Origin: Pseudolactococcus plantarum
GTDB lineage: Bacteria; Bacillota; Bacilli; Lactobacillales; Streptococcaceae
DNA: 64,000 nt
Direction of reading: 5' to 3'
Assembly (NCBI RefSeq): GCF_002441715.1
Contig: NZ_JXJX01000008.1
Span: 1 to 64,000, forward strand
Shown here one piece after another: positions 1 to 9,278 of this stretch (position 1 is the first letter of the stretch; each line of letters opens with the position of its first letter). The position numbers and the translations under genes are program-made. Below the pieces are notes generated by a model. That model made no database searches and was not told the DNA's origin. It worked only from the letters and a program-made list of their open reading frames with translations.

Positions 1-2
1 AT

Positions 3-419
3 CTTTATCGTGCAATTGATGCGGACGGCTTAACCTTAGATATCTGGTTACGAAAGAAACGGGATACGCAAGCAGCCTATGCTTTCTTAAAACGACTCCA
101 TAAACAGTTTGGTGAGCCGAAAGCAATTGTGACCGATAAAGCACCTTCTCTTGGCTCCGCCTTTAGAAAGTTACAGAGTGTGGGTTTATATACTAAGACA
201 GAGCACCGAACTGTGAAGTATCTTAACAATTTAATAGAACAAGACCATCGACCTATTAAACGACGGAATAAATTTTATCAAAGTCTCCGTACAGCCTCTT
301 CCACGATTAAGGGCATGGAGACCATTCGAGGAATATATAAAAAGAACCGAAGAAATGGAACGCTCTTCGGCTTTTCGGTGTCTACTGAAATCAAGGTATT
401 AATGGGAATACCAGCCTAA
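3..419 (+). CDS. tnp: IS6-family transposase, C-terminal part
   Basis: DDE transposase of the IS6 family, which moves the element by replicative transposition through cointegrates. The reading frame is open from base 3, so the N-terminal HTH and first catalytic Asp are outside. Visible parts are the central catalytic segment with the second Asp (IVTDKAPS), the NNLIEQDHRPIK region bearing the third acidic residue (E of LIEQDH), and the family tail RNGTLFGFSVSTEIKVLMG. 138 residues of the usual roughly 226 are present. Nothing in the visible part is broken, so the element may be active. Confidence 0.93.
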   Translation, partial: LYRAIDADGLTLDIWLRKKRDTQAAYAFLKRLHKQFGEPKAIVTDKAPSLGSAFRKLQSVGLYTKTEHRTVKYLNNLIEQDHRPIKRRNKFYQSLRTASSTIKGMETIRGIYKKNRRNGTLFGFSVSTEIKVLMGIPA

Positions 420-453
420 GATATTCTGAGTTCAGAGAGGGCTCGTTTGATTT

Positions 454-2844
454 TCAAACTTCGCAACAGAACCCAAATTCCTTTAGATCACTCTCACCAC
501 GAGGAATTTGGCTAAAATCATCGCCTGTAAGCTCCTTCAGTCTTGAGACAGCCTCTTCCAAATCTTTTATTTGCTGACTTTGTGGCTTAGCTAAAATATC
601 ATCATTTTCTAAGTCTTTGGGCAGTTGATTATCATTCTCCTCTTTTGCTTCCTGAAAAGTATCATTTCCTCCTCTTGTATAAATACGCAAGGCGTTTTCA
701 ACAAATTCTTGCATAGCATCTCCTTGTCGATAAAAACGCACTTTCCCATGAGGTTTACTGTTAAAATCAAGCGTTCGATTAGTTCGTGACATTGCCTGAA
801 TAAGCATGCCTTCCTTGAGCATTTTGTCCATGTAAATCATATTAATATATTTTGAATCAAAACCCGTTAATAGTTGATCTGAAACAATCACTAGATTGAG
901 CCGATCCTCGTCTTTATCTTGATTGTAGGGTTTCTTTCGTGCCAATCGCTTCGTAATATCTAACATGTAAGCACGAGCTGGATCATTGGCCTCCAAAATA
1001 CTAGGAACATTAAATTTCTCAGTATAATCTTTAATCGCTTTTTTCAATGCTTCATTTTGTTCTTTTGTTCCAGACTCATTAGATTCATCACGAGAAAAAG
1101 TCATGGCAATATTTAGATGAGGTGCATTTTCTTTAAAAATATTGTAATAATGTACGACTGCTTGCTTACCAGAAACAGCTAGCATTGCTTGGAATGTATT
1201 TTCTTGACGCCTTCCTGCAATTAACGCCCCACTAGATGTTTTCTTCCAGTTTGTCAGGATATCTTGTACAACCTCTTCACGATAAATATCGCTTTGATAG
1301 ACTTCCTTTTCATAGGCTTTTTCAGAAAAATTATTTTCTGGATGTTCAACAACCCAATGTGGTCGGAAGTATGTTACATCAAAACCTAAAACATTTCCAT
1401 CGCCAATTGCATCCTTAATAGTGTAGGTATGCAGTCGCTTACCGAAAATATCGTGTGTTGAGATATCACGAGATGTCTTGACATCATTTATTGCATCACT
1501 ATAAAAATTCGGAGTCCCTGTGAAACCAAACCATGTTGTTTTTTTGAAAGCTGTCTTAATTAGTTGTACAGACTCACCGCTTGCACTTCGATGGGCTTCA
1601 TCCATAATAATAACGTTCCAGTCATCATTTTTTAAGCCATTTTTCACAGCCTTAGTTAAACCCTGAACAGAAATGAGCAAGATTTGTGACCCACCTTTGT
1701 GTTTTAATTCTCGCTTCAATTCTCTGCCATTCACCTTCTTAATACGATTCTTAAAGTGAACATAAGCAAAATCCTTAAAATTCTCAAGTGTTTGATCAAT
1801 CAAATCAACGCGATCTACGATAAACAGCACATTTCTAACTCTAGGAGATGAAGCCAATAGTTGAGCGACCTTGAACGACGTTACAGTTTTTCCAGATCCA
1901 GTTGTATGCCAAATATAACCGCCTTCTTTTTGAATCAGGCCACTGTTCTCCATTTCTTTCATGCGCTGTAGGATTTCTCGTGTCGCTTGAATTTGGTAGC
2001 TACGCATAACCATTAAATTATCATTTGACGCATCTGGAATCATATTAACTGTTACCAAACGATGTAAGGCAGGAATCCCCATTACTTGATGAACAAATTC
2101 AAAGGCATCTGTGATATCTTCATTCTTTTCATCACGCCAGCCAAACACAAAGGTTTTATTATAATTATCAAATGCATTTGGTCGTGCAAAATAATGAGCT
2201 GAATGTTGACTCATAATGAATTGCACTTGAACAAAAGCAAACAGACCTTTGTATAATCCGTCTCCTTCATACCCTTTAAGTTGTTCAAAAGCACTCCATT
2301 GGTTTTGTAGATGCTCGTCCTTCTCCTCAATATGCACAACTGGAATTCCGTTGATAAGTAAGGCCACATCGATAATCCGCTTCGTTGTCAAACCTTCTGG
2401 TAAATCATCAAATATTACTTGACTAACAATTTCATAACGAGAACGTCCCCCGGCCACATCATCTTCATAAAAAATTTCAATTTCCAGACTAGAACCATCA
2501 TCACGAGTAATAGGAATTGATCCTACTCCACCTGCACCTACTAATAAAAGCTGCGCATCATAAGGCGTTCGGATACGTTGTAACTCTTGAAGAACCAACC
2601 CAAACTCAATATCGGATAATAGTGTTCCATTTAATTTATGGGCATTTATTTCATTCAAAATATCACGCCAGTGCTGTTCAAGCCTATTTATACTAATATT
2701 AGAAAAATCTTTACGATAGTTCCAGCCTTCAGATTCTAGCTTTTTAATTAATGCTTCTTCAAATTTTGCTTCTGCCAATTCAATACTTCCCTCCCAAAAT
2801 TTATACGATTTTCTTAAATAATAATTATTCATATTTTTTAACAA
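454..2844 (-). pseudogene. hsdR: type I restriction enzyme HsdR, 3' end removed by IS
   Basis: Motor and nuclease subunit of a type I restriction-modification complex. Visible: N-terminal PD-(E/D)xK-type nuclease motif (IIDVALLINGIPVVHIEEK), Walker A WHTTGSGKT, DEAH box IIMDEAHRS, FTGTP motif III, and SF2 motifs V and VI (LLTGFDSK, QAMSRTNRT). The frame runs about 796 residues against roughly 1000 or more for the family. Its last codons (GFCCEV-stop) come from the IS inverted repeat, so the C-terminal domain that docks onto the HsdM/HsdS core is lost. TTG at 2844 or ATG at 2832 could start it; neither has a strong ribosome site. No hsdM or hsdS is in the window; they may lie beyond the IS. 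Translocase motifs are intact, but restriction is probably lost. Confidence 0.9.
456..473 (+). repeat. IS6/ISS1 right terminal inverted repeat
   Basis: Eighteen-base terminal repeat of the IS element, 37 bp after the transposase stop. Read on the minus strand it also encodes the last residues (FCCEV) of the disrupted hsdR frame. Confidence 0.9.
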
Positions 2845-2911
2845 ATTAAACTTACACTGTGATAAAACGTAAGTATAAAAAGGATCCCAATTACAATAGT
2901 TTTTAAGTATT

Positions 2912-3367
2912 TTATTCTAGTTTATCGATTTCTATCAAATCTTCTCTTGATAGCGCTTTGATACCTCCAGTAGGAATGGCTAGATGTAAATTACCAGGTA
3001 GTTTATCAGAATTCATTAAATCGCAATCATTATCCGCACAAACGACTGTGTCTTTAGGATGCTCCTCTGCAAATCGTATAATAGCAGCCTGTTTTTTCCA
3101 AACTCCTTTTGGAGGTTTGCTAAACATTAATTTACCTTCTACCTTAAGAGGTAACTGTTTTTCAATTTGAGTAGTCTCATTCGATCTATCTGTACACCAC
3201 CAAATACTCTGATTTTCCTTTTTTGAAAATAGCTTTACCCAGTCTACAATATACTTAGGAATTGCGAGATGCCCACGTCCCCACGTTTCAATTTCTACGG
3301 CGTCGGATCCTCTGTACAGATATGGTGCAATAGTATCATCTATATCCAATAATAAATATTTTGTCAT
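2912..3367 (-). CDS. HAD-superfamily hydrolase-like protein
   Basis: Small 151-residue HAD-fold protein, probably a cytoplasmic phosphatase. Motif I is at the N-terminus (LLLDIDDTIAP, with nucleophile and acid/base Asp), motif II Thr in WWCTDRS, a motif III Lys near KKQAAI, and a motif IV-like acidic run ADNDCD. There is no cap insertion. Start ATG has an AGAAGGGA ribosome site. It sits alone between hsdR and the rpmG end, within the accessory stretch. The substrate is unknown; nucleotidases and polynucleotide phosphatases share this outline. Confidence 0.65.
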   Translation of the reverse strand: MTKYLLLDIDDTIAPYLYRGSDAVEIETWGRGHLAIPKYIVDWVKLFSKKENQSIWWCTDRSNETTQIEKQLPLKVEGKLMFSKPPKGVWKKQAAIIRFAEEHPKDTVVCADNDCDLMNSDKLPGNLHLAIPTGGIKALSREDLIEIDKLE

Positions 3368-3520
3368 GAGTATTTCCCTTCTTTTTTATAACTATAACAT
3401 AAATTTGTATAAATATAATGGGTAGTTATCAAACTAATCAGATACTTTGGTATTTCTATCAAATTATTACAGATAAGTACAATATTATATAGCATAATAA
3501 TAGTCCAAGAAGTATAATGA

Positions 3521-3553
3521 AAAATCAGTCCATTGACACATTGGACTGATTTT
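3521..3553. terminator. bidirectional intrinsic terminator
   Basis: Perfect 12-bp stem (AAAATCAGTCCA / TGGACTGATTTT) with a 9-base loop, T-rich on both sides. It lies in the otherwise gene-free stretch 3368-3872. Confidence 0.75.
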
Positions 3554-3700
3554 CTTTGCCTGTTTCGCTAACAATTGTGATTTTTATGAAAAAAATTCAA
3601 AGAAGCAGTAGTCTTAAAGGCTCAATCCCATATAATACTACTTCTGCCAGATAATGATAAACTACAGAAATATCATACATTTAAAGCTTAATTTACAACA

Positions 3701-3729
3701 AAAGACACTCAAAATGAGTGTCTTTTTCT
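3701..3729 (-). terminator. intrinsic terminator downstream of rpmG
   Basis: Eleven-bp perfect stem AAAAGACACTC / GAGTGTCTTTT with 5-base loop; U-rich in both directions. For the minus strand it is the first terminator after rpmG, about 145 bases beyond the rpmG stop codon. Confidence 0.75.
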
Positions 3730-3872
3730 TTTTACCCGATAATTATATTTTCAAGAAATGTAGTCAAAAATGTAGTCATCAGGTTGATTTTTAATGCGAT
3801 ATACTGAAATTCAAAAAATCAAGAATCGCTCTAAATCAAGGTTTTATACACCTACTGATGTGTATTGAACCC
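3730..3872. other. att-like stretch at the rpmG 3' end
   Basis: Noncoding stretch between the rpmG stop and its terminator. It holds a near-direct repeat on the minus strand, TGACTACATTTTTGACTACATTT (minus strand of about 3757-3780), and a small hairpin TACAC/GTGTA at about 3848-3865. The 3' end of rpmG is a known integration site for streptococcal ICEs. No integrase gene is in the window, so this may be a scar or the flank of an island lying to the left. Inference only. Confidence 0.35.
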
Positions 3873-4022
3873 TTATTTTACTTCTTTAAAAATAACGTGT
3901 TTACGTAATTTTGGAGAGTATTTTTTAAGTTCAAGACGGTCAGGTGTGTTACGTTTGCTTTTTTGAGTCAGGTACAAACGTTCGCCAGATTCTTTGTGTT
4001 CAAGAGTAATATTTACGCGCAT
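3873..4022 (-). CDS. rpmG: 50S ribosomal protein L33
   Basis: 49-residue basic protein of the large ribosomal subunit. Starts [19 protein letters not shown] and ends KHVIFKEVK, both typical of L33. It lacks the CxxC pairs of zinc-binding L33 paralogues, so it is the zinc-free form. It directly follows rpmF (18 bp gap) and shares its promoter. The gene end abuts the att-like stretch. Confidence 0.95.
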   Translation of the reverse strand: MRVNITLEHKESGERLYLTQKSKRNTPDRLELKKYSPKLRKHVIFKEVK

Positions 4023-4040
4023 CTTAGTTTGTCCTTTCTA

Positions 4041-4208
4041 TTATTTTGTAACTTTTTTGCCTTTGTAGTATCCTTTAAGAGATACACGGTGGCCACGGCT
4101 GTAATCACCAGTTGCTTCATCAAATGAAACTGTTGGTGCTGTCATTTTATAGTGTGTACGACGTTTGTTTTTCTTAGATTTCGATGTGTGACGTGCTGGA
4201 ACTGCCAT
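4041..4208 (-). CDS. rpmF: 50S ribosomal protein L32
   Basis: 55-residue protein of the large ribosomal subunit. N-terminus [20 protein letters not shown] and the central [14 protein letters not shown] are family signatures. No zinc-binding Cys motif is seen. First gene of a two-gene operon with rpmG, behind a sigma-A promoter at 4267-4295; the leader contains AAAGGAGA ribosome-site bases just upstream of ATG. Confidence 0.95.
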   Translation of the reverse strand: MAVPARHTSKSKKNKRRTHYKMTAPTVSFDEATGDYSRGHRVSLKGYYKGKKVTK

Positions 4209-4266
4209 TGTCTTAAATCTCCTTTTATTGTTTATATATGTTGCCTTGATTTCTCAATACTTATCT

Positions 4267-4295
4267 ATTCTAACAAAGTTCAATAGAGAAATCAA
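4267..4295 (-). promoter_or_regulatory. sigma-A promoter of rpmF-rpmG
   Basis: On the minus strand -35 TTGATT, 17-base spacer, -10 TAGAAT. It lies about 60 bases upstream of rpmF. Confidence 0.75.
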
Positions 4296-4298
4296 GCA

Positions 4299-4328
4299 TT
4301 TTTGTCAAGTATTTTTACTTGACAAAAA
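4299..4328 (-). terminator. intrinsic terminator of valS
   Basis: Perfect 13-bp stem TTTTTGTCAAGTA / TACTTGACAAAAA with a TTTT loop, 23 bases after the valS stop. Its symmetry makes it usable from either side. Confidence 0.8.
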
Positions 4329-4351
4329 TGGATAGCAAACAAGGCATCTGA

Positions 4352-7018
4352 TTAAGCTAGTGCTGCTAATTCTGTGATTCTTGCTTGTGTTGTGTCATAT
4401 TTTGCTTGATAGTCAGCTTGCTTAGCTTTTTCTTTATCTACGACTTCAGCTTTCGCATTGGCGACAAACTTCTCATTAGAGAGTTTACGACCTACCATAT
4501 CTAGCTCTTTTTGCCATTTGGCTAATTCTTTAGTCAAACGTGCAATTTCATCAGAGACATTAATCAATCCTGCTAGTGGCAAGTAAACCTCAACATCTGA
4601 AAGAACCGCTGTCATCGCTTGTGCTGGTGCTGTAAGCTCTGATGAAATTTCTAACGTTTCAGGATTAGTGAAACGTGTCAGATAATTTGTATTTTCGATC
4701 AAGAATTGCTCGATTTCTGGTGTTTTCGTCTTGATCAACATCGGGATAGCCTTACTTGGTGCTGTATTTACTTCTGCTCTAATATTACGAACTGATTTAA
4801 TGATATCTTTCAATACCTCAACACCTGTCACTGCTTTATCATCTGTAAATTCTGTGCGAACTTGTGGATAAGCAGCCACGACAAGAGACCCGTCGATTAA
4901 GCCTAGATTTTCTGAGATTTCTTCTGTCACAAATGGCATGATAGGGTGTAAGAGACGAAGAATTTGGTCTAAGACATAGACTAATACACTACGTGTCACG
5001 TCTTTTTCTGCATCATCTTCACCGTAAAGGACTTCTTTTGTTAACTCCACATACCAGTTGGCAAAGTCTTCCCAAATAAAGTTATAAAGTGCACGACCTG
5101 CTTCACCAAATTCAAACTTATCGAAGTTTTTAGTCACATGATCAATCGTTTCATTCAACTTAGTTAAGATCCAGCGATCGGTTACATTACCAGCTGTTTT
5201 CGCTGCGACTTTGTCGATATTTGCATACGTCTCAGAGACTGTCAGTGTCTCTTTATTCATGATGATGTAGCGTGAGATATTCCAGATTTTGTTGATGAAA
5301 TTCCAAGCTGCATCCATCTTCTCATACGAGAAGCGTACATCTTGACCAGGTGCAGAACCATTTGATAAGAACCAACGTAGTGCATCTGCGCCATATTTTT
5401 CGATAACATCCATCGGATCAATTCCGTTACCAAGAGACTTAGACATCTTACGACCTTCTTCATCTCGAATCAAGCCATGGATTAAGACATTTTCAAATGG
5501 ACGTTCCTCTGTAAACTCTAAACTTTGGAAGATCATCCGACTCACCCAGAAGAAAATGATGTCATAACCTGTAACTAAGGTTGAAGTTGGGAAGTAGCGT
5601 TTGAAATCAGCTGCATCCTCATCCGGCCAACCCATGGTTGAAAATGGCCATAAAGCTGATGAGAACCACGTATCCAGTACATCAGCATCTTGCGTCCAGC
5701 CTTCACCTTCAGGTGCCGTTTCACCTACATACATCTCACCTTCAGCGTTATACCAAGCTGGAATTTGGTGTCCCCACCAAAGTTGGCGCGAAATCACCCA
5801 GTCATGTACATTTTCCATCCATTGTGTGAAGGTATCTCCAAAACGAGGTGGGAAAAATGCAACAGCGTTATCTGTCGCTTGATTGGCAATCGCATTTTTT
5901 GCAAGTTCGTCCATCTTAACAAACCACTGAGTCGATAGACGTGGTTCAACTACTGCACCAGAACGTTCAGAATGTCCAACGCTATGTACCATCTTCTCGA
6001 TTTTAACGAGTTGCCCCATAGCGTCTAGTTTTTCGATGATCTGTTTACGTGCCTCAAAACGATCAAGACCTGCAAATTCAGAAGCAAGCTCATTCATCGT
6101 ACCGTCATCATTCATGACATTAATCATCGGTAACTCATGACCTTGTGCATTGAGACGTTCGACAACATCAAAGTCATTAGGATCATGAGCTGGTGTAATC
6201 TTAACGACACCTGTCCCTTTTTCCATATCCGCATGCTCATCTGTTAATACTGGAATTTCACGGTTAACAAACGGTACGATAACTGTTTTACCGATGATAT
6301 CTTGGTAGCGTTCGTCTTTTGCATTGACAATCACTGCCACATCACCTAATAGTGTTTCTGGACGAGTCGTTGCGATCTCTACACTGCCAGATCCGTCAGT
6401 AAGTGGATAAGTAATGTGGTAAAAAGCACCTTCGACATCTTTGTGAATCACCTCGATATCACTGAGCGCAGTGCGAGCAGCTGGATCCCAGTTAATGATA
6501 AACTCGCCACGATAGATGAAGCCTTTTTCATATAACTTAACGAAGACTTTTTTAACTGCCTTAGAGAGCCCATCATCTAAAGTGAAACGCTCACGAGAAT
6601 AGTCAAGAGACAAGCCCATTTTAGCCCATTGATCTTTGATCGTTGCGGCGTATTCATCTTTCCACTCCCAGACTTTTTCTAAGAATTTTTCGCGTCCTAA
6701 ATCATAACGCGAAATTCCCTGCTCGCGCAAGCGCTCTTCTACTTTGGCTTGTGTCGCTATCCCTGCATGGTCCATACCAGGTAACCAAAGTGTATCATAG
6801 CCCTGCATACGTTTTGCACGGATGATAATATCTTGTAAGGTCGTATCCCAAGCATGACCAAGATGTAGTTTTCCTGTCACATTTGGTGGTGGAATCACGA
6901 TACTATAGGGTTGCGCCGTCGCATCCCCAGATGGCTTAAATACATCCGCAGCCAACCATTTCTCATAACGGCCATGTTCAACCTCAGTCGGATCAAATTT
7001 TGTTGAAAGTTCTGTCAT
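4352..7018 (-). CDS. valS: valyl-tRNA synthetase
   Basis: Class I aminoacyl-tRNA synthetase, 888 residues, charging tRNA-Val in the cytoplasm. HIGH motif is HLGH in [13 protein letters not shown] near residue 54; KMSKS is in [15 protein letters not shown]. The editing (CP1) domain holds the [10 protein letters not shown] segment, and the C-terminal coiled-coil arm (about residues 820-885) is rich in Lys, Glu and Ala. Length fits the family. It is 69 bases downstream of the DUF218 gene and has no T-box of its own, so the T-box at 8348-8538 probably controls both genes. Confidence 0.97.
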   Translation of the reverse strand: MTELSTKFDPTEVEHGRYEKWLAADVFKPSGDATAQPYSIVIPPPNVTGKLHLGHAWDTTLQDIIIRAKRMQGYDTLWLPGMDHAGIATQAKVEERLREQGISRYDLGREKFLEKVWEWKDEYAATIKDQWAKMGLSLDYSRERFTLDDGLSKAVKKVFVKLYEKGFIYRGEFIINWDPAARTALSDIEVIHKDVEGAFYHITYPLTDGSGSVEIATTRPETLLGDVAVIVNAKDERYQDIIGKTVIVPFVNREIPVLTDEHADMEKGTGVVKITPAHDPNDFDVVERLNAQGHELPMINVMNDDGTMNELASEFAGLDRFEARKQIIEKLDAMGQLVKIEKMVHSVGHSERSGAVVEPRLSTQWFVKMDELAKNAIANQATDNAVAFFPPRFGDTFTQWMENVHDWVISRQLWWGHQIPAWYNAEGEMYVGETAPEGEGWTQDADVLDTWFSSALWPFSTMGWPDEDAADFKRYFPTSTLVTGYDIIFFWVSRMIFQSLEFTEERPFENVLIHGLIRDEEGRKMSKSLGNGIDPMDVIEKYGADALRWFLSNGSAPGQDVRFSYEKMDAAWNFINKIWNISRYIIMNKETLTVSETYANIDKVAAKTAGNVTDRWILTKLNETIDHVTKNFDKFEFGEAGRALYNFIWEDFANWYVELTKEVLYGEDDAEKDVTRSVLVYVLDQILRLLHPIMPFVTEEISENLGLIDGSLVVAAYPQVRTEFTDDKAVTGVEVLKDIIKSVRNIRAEVNTAPSKAIPMLIKTKTPEIEQFLIENTNYLTRFTNPETLEISSELTAPAQAMTAVLSDVEVYLPLAGLINVSDEIARLTKELAKWQKELDMVGRKLSNEKFVANAKAEVVDKEKAKQADYQAKYDTTQARITELAALA

Positions 7019-7087
7019 TATCTATACTCCAATTCATTTTAAACGTATTTTATTTGTGCTTGGTGGGTAATTCAAAGATAAGCTGAG

Positions 7088-8299
7088 CTATCTTATGACG
7101 TAGTTTAGGTCGACGATAATAAACAAAATAGCTATGATAATCACCCCTAAACATGCGGCTATATGCCGTTTTTTATACATTAGTACCATGGCGATGTATT
7201 CTCGAATAAAGGCATTAGGTAAAAAATATCTAGCTGTTCGACTACCAATCCCATCACTATTTAAGCCAACTAATCTAGCAAAAACACCTGCTCTAAAGAT
7301 ATGATAATCGTTACTGACAAATGCACTTTGATACCTAACACCGTTACTTCTGCTATCTAATATTTTTTTAGAAAATTTGAGATTTTCAAGTGTTGTGCTA
7401 CTCTGGTCTTCTAGCAATATATCCGAATCTGCTACGCCTTTTGACAAAGCATAATTGCGCATAGCAATAGACTCCGGTATCTTCTCATCACTACCTTGTC
7501 CACCACTCATAACCAGCATGGCACGCTTACCTGTCTTTAGAAATTGCTTATGATAAAAAGCTATCCCAGCATCTACCCGACCCGCAAGGAGTGGTGTCAC
7601 ACGTTCCCCATCTAGCAACCCTGCACCTAAAATGATCAAGTAATCTTTATCAAATTTTGGCTTAATCACATTAAATAAAATACTGCTGGTCAACATGGTG
7701 AGAAAGGTGAAGAAGAAATAAACTAATATGGCGATAAACATCGAATAGAGATAAGCGAGTACCTTATGATCTTGATTGATAAAGCGCTGCATCAAAATCA
7801 AACAAATACCAGCTATTCCCAACAATAGTGTCAGCATATTACCCAAAGTCCGACTCTCTTTTTTAAGGACGATACGTGCATTCCAAAAAAAGAAAATGAT
7901 CAAGGCATAGCCGCCAAATATCAGAAACAATAGGCCTGTTAAAATGATAACGATAGAAAATATGAGAGGCATTAAAGTCTCTAAAGTAGCTGTTAATAGC
8001 CCAATATATGCCACTGTCATCACTAAACTCACATTACAGACGTATCCAGCCAATAAGCGACGCTTGTCCTTGCGAATAATCAGATAGGACAGCAGCCAAC
8101 ACCCTAGCAACACTGTAAAACTTGTGATAATTATTTCTCTAGGCTGATACTTAATGATCGAAATACCTGTGTCCAAAAGCAATGATAGGCCTAGCCATAT
8201 GACTAAAACTTTTAGGTCAACAGGTTGCTTTTGCTTCACCCTGACGACTAAGTAAATGACTAAACTCAAGAGTAGTAGCAAATCTGGTATGATACTCAT
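7088..8299 (-). CDS. DUF218 (YdcF/ElyC/SanA-type) membrane protein
   Basis: 403-residue protein with about eight hydrophobic segments in the first 210 residues, then a soluble DUF218 domain starting YLIILGAGLLDGERVTPLLAGRVD and containing LVMSGGQGSDE and LEDQSSTTLENL. A last membrane segment closes the protein. Related proteins act in envelope or cell-wall carrier metabolism, but the reaction is unknown. It is the first gene behind the T-box leader and precedes valS, so it is probably co-transcribed with the synthetase. Confidence 0.8.
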   Translation of the reverse strand: MSIIPDLLLLLSLVIYLVVRVKQKQPVDLKVLVIWLGLSLLLDTGISIIKYQPREIIITSFTVLLGCWLLSYLIIRKDKRRLLAGYVCNVSLVMTVAYIGLLTATLETLMPLIFSIVIILTGLLFLIFGGYALIIFFFWNARIVLKKESRTLGNMLTLLLGIAGICLILMQRFINQDHKVLAYLYSMFIAILVYFFFTFLTMLTSSILFNVIKPKFDKDYLIILGAGLLDGERVTPLLAGRVDAGIAFYHKQFLKTGKRAMLVMSGGQGSDEKIPESIAMRNYALSKGVADSDILLEDQSSTTLENLKFSKKILDSRSNGVRYQSAFVSNDYHIFRAGVFARLVGLNSDGIGSRTARYFLPNAFIREYIAMVLMYKKRHIAACLGVIIIAILFIIVDLNYVIR

Positions 8300-8347
8300 C
8301 GGATTACCTTTCCTTTAAAACAGCTGGTTGATGCACACTAAGTATAC

Positions 8348-8538
8348 AAAAAAGCGCACTAATCATTCGATTAGGACGCTTGCACGTGGTACCACCTAAA
8401 TTCTCAGAAACCTAGTTCTGAGCACTTCATTCGTTTATTTAATTGTGAAAAAAAGCAACACTTATCAGCTCGTTTATAGGACTCTCAGCACTCGCCTATT
8501 CTCTGTGAAACGATATATGACAAACCTCTTCTTGTTTG
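8348..8538 (-). ncRNA. T-box leader (tRNA-sensing riboswitch)
   Basis: The minus-strand leader holds the conserved T-box TAGGTGGTACCACG at 8385-8398, a stem III hairpin (CTCAGAA/TTCTGAG, near 8401-8425), a stem I with AGAGA and upper helices CGTTT/AAACG and ATAGG/CCTAT, and a terminator at 8348-8380 (AGCG..CTAATC paired with GATTAG..CGCT, then TTTTTT). UGGU in the T-box fits a tRNA with discriminator A, such as tRNA-Val. I could not fix the specifier codon from the fold. It precedes DUF218-valS; valine is inferred from the second gene. Confidence 0.9.
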
Positions 8539-8544
8539 ATTCTC

Positions 8545-8573
8545 ATTTTAGCAAATTATCTCTTACCCGTCAA
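8545..8573 (-). promoter_or_regulatory. promoter of the T-box-valS operon
   Basis: Minus strand -35 TTGACG, 17-base spacer, -10 TAAAAT, just upstream of the T-box stem I. The sequence GTTGACGGGTA around the -35 is repeated exactly about 27 bases further upstream (8590-8600). Confidence 0.75.
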
Positions 8574-8653
8574 CCTAACAAGGCATAACTACCCGTCAAC
8601 TAGCTTATTTTTATCAAAAAATAAACCAATAGATGAGTAAGGTCTAAGTATGC

Positions 8654-8953
8654 TTAAAATGGTAACCCTTTTGTGAATTTACCAAGTTTTTGTTCAGTCG
8701 TTTTATCAATTTCTGCTAAAGCACTATTTACAGCTTGAGCGATCATATCTGAGAGTGTTTCAGGATCTTCAGGATCGATTAAATCAGTAGCAATATCAAT
8801 ATTTGTCAGCTTACGATCACCAGTAAAAGCTACTTTAACTAAGTCTTGTGCTGACACACCGTAAAATGTTGTCGCATCGATTTCAGCCTGAGTTCTCTTC
8901 ATATTTTTTTGTAAATCTTGTGCTTGTTTCATCATTTTTTGCATATTCATCAT
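8654..8953 (-). CDS. ebfC: YbaB/EbfC nucleoid-associated protein
   Basis: 99-residue small DNA-binding protein that dimerises and coats the nucleoid. It opens MMNMQKMMKQAQDLQKNMKRTQ, the N-terminal helix of the family, and has the conserved VKVAFTGDRKLTNIDI strand and DPEDPETLSDMI segment. Single gene with its own promoter (9078-9106). ebfC is another reported ICE target in streptococci; no element is inserted here. Confidence 0.93.
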   Translation of the reverse strand: MMNMQKMMKQAQDLQKNMKRTQAEIDATTFYGVSAQDLVKVAFTGDRKLTNIDIATDLIDPEDPETLSDMIAQAVNSALAEIDKTTEQKLGKFTKGLPF

Positions 8954-9077
8954 AGTTGTGTACCTCTTTCTTTATATAACAGGCTTTATAACCTTCTTTT
9001 ATTTTATATACTGACCACGCTTTATTGATATAGATCTGATCAAAAGCATGAGACATCTTAAAAATACTACGCTTTTA

Positions 9078-9106
9078 ATTTTACCATTTTTATAAATACT
9101 TGTCAG
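9078..9106 (-). promoter_or_regulatory. promoter of ebfC
   Basis: Minus strand CTGACA, 17-base spacer, TAAAAT. The 5' leader to ebfC is about 120 bases. Confidence 0.6.
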
Positions 9107-9159
9107 CTGATATCATGATGTAGCTCCTTATCTTTAATAACCAGAGAACTATTTTAATA

Positions 9160-9201
9160 AAAAAGTCTCTCGCATAGTTTAACATACACGAGAGACTTTT
9201 T
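9160..9201 (-). terminator. intrinsic terminator of the amaP-asp23 operon
   Basis: Perfect 13-bp stem AAAAAGTCTCTCG / CGAGAGACTTTTT with 16-base loop, about 78 bases after the Asp23-family stop. Confidence 0.85.
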
Positions 9202-9278
9202 AATTCTTTATGATTGATACTACAAAACGGTTTATACATCGCTTAATAGCTTCTGTGAACACCGCAGAAATATATTAA

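Larger units (their letters stand above)
1..473 (+). mobile_element. IS6-family insertion sequence (ISS1-like), right part
   Basis: The window opens inside an IS6-family element. It holds the C-terminal part of the transposase and ends in an 18-bp terminal inverted repeat at 456-473 (AAACTTCGCAACAGAACC), which from memory differs by one base from the classical ISS1 end. The left part lies outside the window. The right end falls inside hsdR. If the 8-bp target duplication typical of IS6 elements is present, bases 474-481 (CAAATTCC) should recur left of the element. Confidence 0.93.

Noticed and set aside
1236-1418. Short plus-strand open frame inside hsdR
   Set aside because: It lies opposite a strongly conserved coding frame and has no ribosome site; other similar frames opposite valS, mutL, glnN and others were left out for the same reason.
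5601-5938. Three overlapping plus-strand frames within valS
   Set aside because: Antisense shadows of valS with no known domain.
8440-8520. Reading the T-box specifier codon
   Set aside because: Candidate GTG and others lie in stem I, but my hand fold did not fix the specifier loop, so valine is inferred only from valS.
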